Shown one piece after another: positions 1-4,551 of a DNA stretch of 5,827 nt (position 1 is the first letter of the stretch; every line of letters begins with the position of its first letter). The stretch is from Parcubacteria group bacterium CG2_30_45_37. GTDB lineage: Bacteria > Patescibacteriota > Patescibacteriia > Patescibacteriales > GWC2-42-12. The stretch is taken from positions 1 through 5,827 of the forward strand of contig MNZH01000005.1 in NCBI GenBank assembly GCA_001873515.1. Direction: 5' to 3'. A program made the translations under genes and the position numbers. The notes below the pieces were generated by a model that did not search any database, was not told the DNA's origin, and saw only the letters and a list, made by a program, of their open reading frames with translations.

Positions 1-33
1 TAAAAAAAGAGGCCGCCCCAAAAAACAATAAAT

Positions 34-384
34 ATGAAACACCGAATTAAAGGAAAAAAATTAGACCGAACCAAGGCGCCCAGGGAGTCAATGCTGAAAA
101 ATCTGGCCGCCAGCGTGATTATTTATGAAAAAGTAAAAACCACCGAGGCCAAGGCCAAGGCGGTTAGGCCTTTAGTGGAAAAAGCCATTACTTTAGCGAT
201 TAAAGGCGGCCTTAACGCCCGCCGCGAATTAATTAGGCGACTGCCTCAACCATTGGCGATTAAAAAAGCCATGGAAGTTTTAGCCGGCAAATATCAGGAC
301 CGGCGCGGCGGCTATAGCCGCATCATCAAGTTAGGCTCAAGGCCGGGCGACGGCGCCAAGGTGGCGCAGCTTGAGCTGGTTTAA
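34..384 (+). CDS. rplQ: 50S ribosomal protein L17 (bL17)
   Basis: This gene encodes L17, a protein of the large ribosomal subunit near the exit of the peptide tunnel. The 116-residue product aligns by eye along the bacterial family. It has the basic N-terminus (MKHRIKGKKLDR, where E. coli has MRHRKSGRQLNR), the KTTEAKAKAVRPLVEKAITLA core at about 36-56, and the diagnostic RRGGYSRIIKLGSRPGDGA stretch at about 90-108, ending in QLELV. It is slightly shorter than the 127-residue E. coli protein because the C-terminal tail is missing. In most bacteria rplQ follows rpoA; the window opens with TAA at 1-3, which could be that gene's stop but cannot be confirmed. An AGAGG at 8-12 lies 21 bp before the ATG, too far to act as a normal ribosome binding site. 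rplM follows after 10 bp, so the two are almost certainly co-transcribed. Confidence 0.97.
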   Translation: MKHRIKGKKLDRTKAPRESMLKNLAASVIIYEKVKTTEAKAKAVRPLVEKAITLAIKGGLNARRELIRRLPQPLAIKKAMEVLAGKYQDRRGGYSRIIKLGSRPGDGAKVAQLELV

Positions 385-394
385 ATAAATTATT

Positions 395-736
395 ATGGCA
401 AAAAGACAAACCTATAAAATTGACGCGAGTAATCAAGCGGTCGGCCGGATCGCCAGCCAGATTGCTTTAATTTTGCGCGGCAAAAATAAGGCCGGCTACC
501 AGCCGCAGCTGGACCAGGGCGGCATCGTCCAGGTCAGCAACATTGATAAGCTTAAATTCACCGGCAAAAAACTTGAACAAAAAAAATATTACAGTTATTC
601 CGGCTATCCGGGCGGCCTGAAGACTAAAAAAATTATTGAATTAAAGCCGGCCGAGATTTTGACCAAAGCCGTTAAAAATATGCTGCCGCCAATCAAGCGG
701 CGGCCCGACCTGCTGAAGAGGCTGATTATTAACTAG
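395..736 (+). CDS. rplM: 50S ribosomal protein L13 (uL13), C-terminally short
   Basis: L13 is an early-assembly protein of the large subunit that binds 23S rRNA. The family pattern is visible in order: YKIDASNQAVGRIAS (7-21), LRGKNKAGYQP (27-37), the FTGKK segment (55-59), KYYSYSGYPGG (64-74, matching E. coli KVYYHHTGHIGG) and AVKNMLP (92-98). The protein ends at residue 113 with LLKRLIIN, which corresponds to RKLKVYAG in E. coli. About 25 residues found at the end of the 142-residue E. coli protein are therefore absent. The TAG stop is followed within 8 bp by rpsI and I see no continuation of the missing tail in another frame, so this looks like a genuinely short form rather than a recent frameshift. 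The start at 395 gives the expected N-terminus although no Shine-Dalgarno sequence precedes it. The rplM-rpsI pairing is conserved across bacteria. Confidence 0.96.
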   Translation: MAKRQTYKIDASNQAVGRIASQIALILRGKNKAGYQPQLDQGGIVQVSNIDKLKFTGKKLEQKKYYSYSGYPGGLKTKKIIELKPAEILTKAVKNMLPPIKRRPDLLKRLIIN

Positions 737-744
737 CATTTATT

Positions 745-1164
745 ATGACGGAAGCTGAAGCGATAAAACTAAAAGGTAAATTTGTCGGCGCCGTGGGCCG
801 CCGTAAAACCGCTACCGCCAAAATCAGGCTGTATAAAAGCGGCGCCGGCGCCTTTATGGTCAACGGCGTTAAAGCCGATGAATATTTTAAAGAAGAAGGA
901 TTATTTTCTATCATCAGCCAGCCGCTGAAATTGGTCGGGCTGGCCGCTGATTTTAATATCACCGCGAACGTCTCCGGCGGCGGAAAAAAAGCTCAAGCCG
1001 AAGCCGTCAGGCACGGCATCGCCCGCGCCCTGCTACTCGTCAATGAAGAATTACGGGCGTCCCTTAAAGCCAAAGGCTATATTACCCGCGACGCCCGCAA
1101 GAAAGAAAGAAAGAAACCAGGGCTGAAAAAAGCCAGGCGCGCCCCCCAGTGGGCCAAACGTTAA
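745..1164 (+). CDS. rpsI: 30S ribosomal protein S9 (uS9)
   Basis: S9 is a small-subunit head protein whose C-terminal tail reaches the P-site tRNA. The 139-residue product shows VGRRKTATAKIRLYKSGAGAFMVNG (17-41), the S9 signature GGGKKAQAEAVRHGIARALL (78-97), and a very basic end, RKKERKKPGLKKARRAPQWAKR. The terminal Lys-Arg that contacts tRNA in characterised ribosomes is intact; the usual Phe before it (APQFSKR) is Trp here. Residues 1-15 extend slightly beyond the conserved core. The ATG at 745 is the first in frame after the rplM stop and is kept for that reason, since no ribosome binding site is visible. This is the last gene of the ribosomal operon: a strong intrinsic terminator begins 19 bp after the stop codon. 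Confidence 0.97.
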   Translation: MTEAEAIKLKGKFVGAVGRRKTATAKIRLYKSGAGAFMVNGVKADEYFKEEGLFSIISQPLKLVGLAADFNITANVSGGGKKAQAEAVRHGIARALLLVNEELRASLKAKGYITRDARKKERKKPGLKKARRAPQWAKR

Positions 1165-1183
1165 AAGCAAATTAATTATAGAT

Positions 1184-1215
1184 AAAACTCCGCCATAAGC
1201 GGGGTTTTATTATTT
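1184..1215 (+). terminator. Intrinsic terminator of the rplQ-rplM-rpsI operon
   Basis: A 10-bp stem is formed by AAAACTCCGC (1184-1193) and GCGGGGTTTT (1199-1208) around the loop CATAA. The only non-Watson-Crick pair is one U-G (1189 with 1203). The lower stem is A/U pairs and the run TTTTATTATTT (1205-1215) provides the U-rich release tract. It lies 19 bp after the rpsI stop and before the flippase gene, so it separates the ribosomal operon from the polysaccharide cluster. Confidence 0.92.
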
Positions 1216-1224
1216 CAGCGCTTG

Positions 1225-1239
1225 TGTTAAAATTATAAC
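1225..1239 (+). promoter_or_regulatory. Predicted extended -10 promoter, leaderless start for the flippase gene
   Basis: TG (1225-1226), one spacer base and TAAAAT (1228-1233) match the extended -10 pattern TGnTAnnnT of housekeeping sigma factors. Transcription normally starts 6-7 bases after such a hexamer, which here is the A of the flippase ATG at 1240. The mRNA would then have no 5' leader, consistent with the absence of a Shine-Dalgarno sequence. No good -35 hexamer is seen; the region where it would lie is the T tract of the upstream terminator. A second -10-like string, TATAAC (1234-1239), touches the ATG and would start transcription inside the gene, so it is not preferred. Confidence 0.55.
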
Positions 1240-2709
1240 ATGCCTGAAAAAATAACTAATATTGCCAAAAATACCTCGTATTTTACCTTGGCCTTAATCC
1301 TGCAAAAAGTAATTTCTTTCACTTATTTCACTTTAATCGCCCGCGCCCTGGGGCCGGAAGATTTGGGTAAGTATTATTTTGCCATTTCTTTCGCCGCGAT
1401 TTTTTCCATCCTCACCGATTTGGGCCAAACCAACCTCTTAACCCGCGAAATCGCCAAGGCCAAAAGAGAAGCCAATAATCTTTTCGGCGCGGTTTTAGGC
1501 GTTAAATTGCCCCTGGCCGCGGCCACCGCGCTGATAATAATCGCCTTGGCCAATTTTTTAGGTTATAGCGAATTAACCAGGGCTTTAATCTATTTTTCAA
1601 CCATTTGCATCGTCTTAGACTCGTTCACCGCCACTTTTTTTTCCGTCTCGCGCGGCTTTCATAATCTTAAATATGAAAGCCTGGCGGCGGTGGTTTTCCA
1701 GCTGATTGTGCTTAGCTTCGGCCTCTCGGTCATAAAATTAAATTTAGGTTTAGTCTGGCTGATCGGTTCTTTGGTTTTAGCCAGCATTTTTAATTTCAGC
1801 TATTCGCTGACGATTGTGGCCAAAACCTGGAAATTAAGCCTGAAGCCGATTTTTGATTGGCGTCTGGTTAAACTGGTTTTGCGTTTGTCCTTGCCTTTCG
1901 GCATCTACGCGATTTTCCAAAAAGTTTACAGCTATTTTGACACCGTGCTTTTAGCAACCCTGGCTGGTGATTATTATGTGGGTATCTACCAAATTTCTTT
2001 TAAAATCATCAACGCCATCCAATTCTTGCCCTTGGCTTTCGTGGCTTCGCTCTATCCGGCCATGAGCGCTTATTGGCTAGATAACCGCCAGCAACTGGCC
2101 ATTACTTTCGAGCGGGCCATGAATTACCTGATTATCATCTCTTTGCCTATTTCCGGCGGCGTGATCATGCTGGCGGATAAAATTATTTTAATTTTTAAAT
2201 CAGGCTACGGCGAGGCGATTCTGCCGCTGCAATTAAGCATCGCCGCTTTGTTGTTTATGTTCACGGCTTACCCGGTTGGCTCGCTGTTAAACGCTTGCGA
2301 CAAGCAAAAGCTGAACACCGTTATCATGGGCTTGACGGTTTTAGCAAGCGTGATTTTAAATTTAATCTTAATCCCGAAATTTCAAGCCGTAGGCGCTAGT
2401 TTAGCAGTTCTCCTGTCCAGTATTTTTATGCTTGTTTTAGGCTTAATTCAAGTACCAAAAATCATTGAATATCGGGCGAAAAAAATATTGGCGGTTTTGG
2501 GAAAATCCCTTTTGGCTTCGGCTTTAATGATAATCTTGATAATTTATCTGAAAAATTATCTGAATATCATTTTAATCGTGCCGCTGGCCGGAGCGCTATA
2601 TTTTGCGGTTTTGTTTTTTCTTAAAGGTTTCAGCCGAGAGGACTTAACCAGCGTTTATCAATCATTCAATAAAAAATCTATTCATGAAAACCCTACTATT
2701 GACGCTTGA
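1240..2709 (+). CDS. Wzx-like polysaccharide flippase (oligosaccharide transporter, MOP/MATE superfamily)
   Basis: This is a 489-residue integral membrane protein with roughly 14 hydrophobic segments spread from residue 12 to 462, the size and topology of Wzx/RfbX-type transporters that move undecaprenyl-linked sugar units across the cytoplasmic membrane. Family hallmarks are the N-terminal helix followed by ARALGPEDLGKYYFAISFA (34-52), LGQTNLLTREIA (61-72), a central LPFGIYAIFQKVYSYFDTVLLATLAG stretch (218-243) and NLILIPKFQAVGASLAVLLS (374-393), which matches the conserved 'N..LIP..G..GAA.A' segment. The ATG at 1240 lies directly behind the predicted promoter and gives a normal N-terminus. 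It opens the polysaccharide cluster; its last eight codons and stop overlap the next gene by 26 bp, suggesting coupled translation. A T8 run at 1635-1642 lies within the coding sequence. The family is clear, but the transported glycan cannot be read from the sequence; a teichoic/teichuronic or S-layer glycan exporter is also possible. Confidence 0.9.
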   Translation: MPEKITNIAKNTSYFTLALILQKVISFTYFTLIARALGPEDLGKYYFAISFAAIFSILTDLGQTNLLTREIAKAKREANNLFGAVLGVKLPLAAATALIIIALANFLGYSELTRALIYFSTICIVLDSFTATFFSVSRGFHNLKYESLAAVVFQLIVLSFGLSVIKLNLGLVWLIGSLVLASIFNFSYSLTIVAKTWKLSLKPIFDWRLVKLVLRLSLPFGIYAIFQKVYSYFDTVLLATLAGDYYVGIYQISFKIINAIQFLPLAFVASLYPAMSAYWLDNRQQLAITFERAMNYLIIISLPISGGVIMLADKIILIFKSGYGEAILPLQLSIAALLFMFTAYPVGSLLNACDKQKLNTVIMGLTVLASVILNLILIPKFQAVGASLAVLLSSIFMLVLGLIQVPKIIEYRAKKILAVLGKSLLASALMIILIIYLKNYLNIILIVPLAGALYFAVLFFLKGFSREDLTSVYQSFNKKSIHENPTIDA

Positions 2710-3793
2710 ATATCCTCCCTTCCACGGCGGCGTGGCCAATTACTACGGCAATTTAGTAAAATATTGGCCCGCCTCCGCCAAGGCTTCGGCGGGCAAGCCT
2801 GACGGTATTTTTGTGTTGAAAGATAATTTAATTAATCAGGCCTTGCCTTTTTTAAAATGGCTGCCGGCGTATTTTGCTTTACGCCAGAAAATAAAGCAAG
2901 AAAAAATCGAGCAGGTTATCGTCGGCCAGATATTGCCGCTGGGCCTGGTAGCTTGGCTCGGCTCCAGATTTTTTAAAATAAAATACTCGGTCATTTTACA
3001 CGGCCTGGATTTTTCTTTTGCGTTAAAATCATGGAGAAAAACCACCGCGGCCAAACTGATTTTAAATCAGGCCCATAAAATAATTGTCATTAATAACTAT
3101 ACGGCCGGACTGGTGAAAGCATTTTTGGGCGCCGGCGCCGAGGGTAAAATTATCGTGGTTAACCCGGGAGTGGACCAGAAAAATTTTCAATTAAGAAAAA
3201 AAAATAATTTGGAAAATAAAATTATTCTATTGTCGGTCGGCCGGCTGGTGAAGCGCAAAGGTTTTGATAAAGTGACTGACGCCCTACCGGAAGTTTTAAG
3301 AAAAATACCAAATCTGGTTTATGTTATAATCGGCAATGAGGCCGAGTTAAAAAATTCCCAATTTAAAAACGCCATCGTAATTAATGACGCCTTAGACGCC
3401 GAGCGCGATGCTTGGTATCAGGCCTGCGACATCTTCATTATGCCGGCCAGAAACATTGACGGCGATTATGAAGGCTTTGGCATAGTTTATTTGGAGGCCA
3501 ATTTGGCCGGAAAACCGGTAATCGCGGGTAAAAGCGGCGGCGTGCCCGACGCGGTAATTGACGGCTTAAACGGCTTAATGGTTGACCCGGAAGATGTTGG
3601 CGAAATCAGCCAAGCCATAATTAAATTGGCGCAAAATCCTGATTTAAGGCAAAAATTGGGCGAGCGGGGCCGAACCAGGGCAATTAATGAATTTAACTGG
3701 GAAAAACAAATTAATAAAATTTACCAATTTCTTAATAACGAGCATCATTCTTGTCATTGCGAGGAGCGTAGCGACGAAGCAATCTCTGGTTAG
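2684..3793 (+). CDS. Glycosyltransferase, GT4 type (GT-B fold), with two repeat-derived segments
   Basis: This 369-residue protein is a retaining sugar transferase of the GT4/'glycosyl transferases group 1' type, expected on the cytoplasmic face of the membrane. The N-terminal acceptor domain opens with TLEYPPFHGGVANYY (7-21), including the GG loop, and contains HGLDF (106-110). The C-terminal nucleotide-sugar domain shows VNPGVD (159-164), LLSVGRLVKRKGFD (182-195), the E-x7-E motif EGFGIVYLE (263-271, presumed donor-binding/catalytic Glu residues) and AGKSGGVPDAVIDGLNGLMVDPED (281-304). Two parts look foreign. Residues 30-39 (ASAKASAGKP) interrupt the natural-looking join KYWP/DGIFVL and are encoded by a palindromic repeat. 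Residues 356-369 (SCHCEERSDEAISG) and the stop come from a hairpin element. The core domains are intact, so the enzyme is probably active. The ATG at 2684, inside the end of the flippase gene, gives the expected N-terminus. An A9 run lies at 3196-3204. The sugar donor is unknown. Confidence 0.9.
   Translation: MKTLLLTLEYPPFHGGVANYYGNLVKYWPASAKASAGKPDGIFVLKDNLINQALPFLKWLPAYFALRQKIKQEKIEQVIVGQILPLGLVAWLGSRFFKIKYSVILHGLDFSFALKSWRKTTAAKLILNQAHKIIVINNYTAGLVKAFLGAGAEGKIIVVNPGVDQKNFQLRKKNNLENKIILLSVGRLVKRKGFDKVTDALPEVLRKIPNLVYVIIGNEAELKNSQFKNAIVINDALDAERDAWYQACDIFIMPARNIDGDYEGFGIVYLEANLAGKPVIAGKSGGVPDAVIDGLNGLMVDPEDVGEISQAIIKLAQNPDLRQKLGERGRTRAINEFNWEKQINKIYQFLNNEHHSCHCEERSDEAISG
2767..2794 (+). repeat. 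In-frame palindromic repeat encoding ASAKASAG
   Basis: Seven-base arms GCCCGCC (2767-2773) and GGCGGGC (2788-2794) flank the centre TCCGCCAAGGCTTC, forming an imperfect GC-rich hairpin much richer in G+C than the surrounding gene. It is translated as part of the glycosyltransferase (PASAKASAGK). I recall this type of element, often giving ASAKASAG peptides, as dispersed in Parcubacteria-like genomes; that is memory, not a search. Only one copy is present in this window. The 30 bp from 2771 to 2800 encode the ten apparently extra residues, so the reading frame is preserved. Confidence 0.7.
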
Positions 3794-3844
3794 TCGCAAA
3801 GAACCCGAGATTGCTTCGCTCCTTTCAGTCGCTCGCAATGACAA
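3751..3844. repeat. 94-nt hairpin repeat element (CHCEERSDEAIS type, MITE-like)
   Basis: Perfect 13-bp terminal inverted repeats TTGTCATTGCGAG (3751-3763) and CTCGCAATGACAA (3832-3844) enclose a second perfect 11-bp pair, GAAGCAATCTC (3776-3786) with GAGATTGCTTC (3807-3817). A GGTT/AACC pair (3788-3791, 3802-3805) closes the tip around a 10-base loop. The segments between the two arm pairs (3764-3775 and 3818-3831) do not match, so it appears to be two variant units in opposite orientation. Translations of such units (CHCEERSDEAIS forward, FVATLLAMT reverse) recur widely in bacterial databases as I recall. It carries no gene and would need an enzyme supplied elsewhere to move. It spans the join of the two glycosyltransferase genes and contains the stop of the first (3791-3793) and an ATG (3838-3840) in frame with the second. 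Confidence 0.85.
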
Positions 3845-3852
3845 ACAACAAT

Positions 3853-4551
3853 ATGATCAGTGTAATTATTCCCGTGTACAATCAGGCGGAACAGCTGATT
3901 AATTGCTTAGAGAGCATTAAAAAACAGATTTACGATAATTATGAAATTATCGTGGTTAACGACGGCTCAACTGATAATTTAATAGAAGTAATTGAAAAAT
4001 ATAAGCGGCTTTTCGGCTTTAAGTTGACTTTCTTGGAAGAGGAAAATCGGGGGGCGGCCGCGGCCAGAAATTACGGCGCCAGATTAGCCAAAGGCGAATT
4101 TTTGATTTTTTGCGACGCCGACATCGTGATGGAGCCGGCCATGCTTGAATCAATGCGGAGCGTTTTAAAAGACAACCCGACTGCCAGCTTTTGCTACTCG
4201 TCATTTATTTGGGGCAAGAAAAAATTCATGCTTTGGCCTTATGACGCGGAAAAACTGAAGACCAGGCCCTATATTAATATCGCCTCGCTGATTAAGCGGG
4301 AGCATTTTCCCGGTTTTGACGAAACCTTAAAACGTTTTCAGGATTGGGATTTGTGGCTGACCATGGCGGCAAGGGGACATGGCGGCGTTTGGCTAAACCA
4401 AATACTTTATCGCGTCAATTTAAGCGGCTCGCAGACCATGAGCCGCTGGCTGCCGTCGCTGGCCTACAAATTATTGCCCTGGTTGCCGGCGGTAAAAAAA
4501 TATAATCAAGCCAAAGAAGTAATTTTTAAAAAACATAATGTCAAACAATAG
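3853..4551 (+). CDS. Glycosyltransferase family 2 (GT-A fold)
   Basis: This 232-residue enzyme is an inverting GT2 sugar transferase, expected to add one sugar to the growing lipid-linked glycan in the cytoplasm. The GT-A domain is complete: MISVIIPVYNQAEQL (1-15), EIIVVNDGSTD (31-41, nucleotide binding), ENRGAAAARNYGARLAKGEFLIFCDAD (64-90) with the metal-binding DxD as DAD at 88-90, and RFQDWDLWLTMA (161-172) at the catalytic-base position, where the common form is (E/D)DxDLW; Gln replaces the first acid but Asp164 and Asp166 remain. There is no transmembrane segment. Start choice: ATG 3853 places the first beta strand immediately after Met, as is common in the family. ATG 3838 (adding MTNNN) and TTG 3811 are also in frame, but the first straddles the edge of the hairpin repeat and the second is wholly inside it. 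The gene overlaps the next one by 14 bp. Confidence 0.9.
   Translation: MISVIIPVYNQAEQLINCLESIKKQIYDNYEIIVVNDGSTDNLIEVIEKYKRLFGFKLTFLEEENRGAAAARNYGARLAKGEFLIFCDADIVMEPAMLESMRSVLKDNPTASFCYSSFIWGKKKFMLWPYDAEKLKTRPYINIASLIKREHFPGFDETLKRFQDWDLWLTMAARGHGGVWLNQILYRVNLSGSQTMSRWLPSLAYKLLPWLPAVKKYNQAKEVIFKKHNVKQ

Noticed and set aside
1..33. TAA at 1-3 as the end of an upstream rpoA gene
   Set aside because: Gene order makes this plausible, but no coding sequence before it is visible and the frame cannot be checked.
729..962. Minus-strand open frame of 77 codons opposite rpsI
   Set aside because: It lies entirely antisense to a certain S9 gene, has no family resemblance and arises from the codon pattern of the real gene.
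3644..3844. Minus-strand open frame containing FVATLLAMT, and the overlapping plus-strand frame at 3687-3902
   Set aside because: Both are readings of the hairpin repeat plus the ends of the glycosyltransferase genes in wrong frames. Such repeat-derived peptides are commonly mis-annotated as proteins.
3751..3844. The hairpin as a transcription terminator between the two glycosyltransferase genes
   Set aside because: No U-rich tract follows the right arm (the sequence continues ACAACAATATG), and the arms are interrupted; a MITE-like repeat explains it better.
2767..3844. CRISPR array
   Set aside because: The two inverted repeats differ in sequence, occur once each and are almost 1 kb apart with a gene between them; there are no regularly spaced direct repeats.
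3811..3852. Upstream starts (TTG 3811, ATG 3838) for the GT2 gene
   Set aside because: The added residues come largely from the hairpin repeat, while ATG 3853 gives the standard MISVIIPVYN start. ATG 3838 remains possible and is mentioned in the gene entry.
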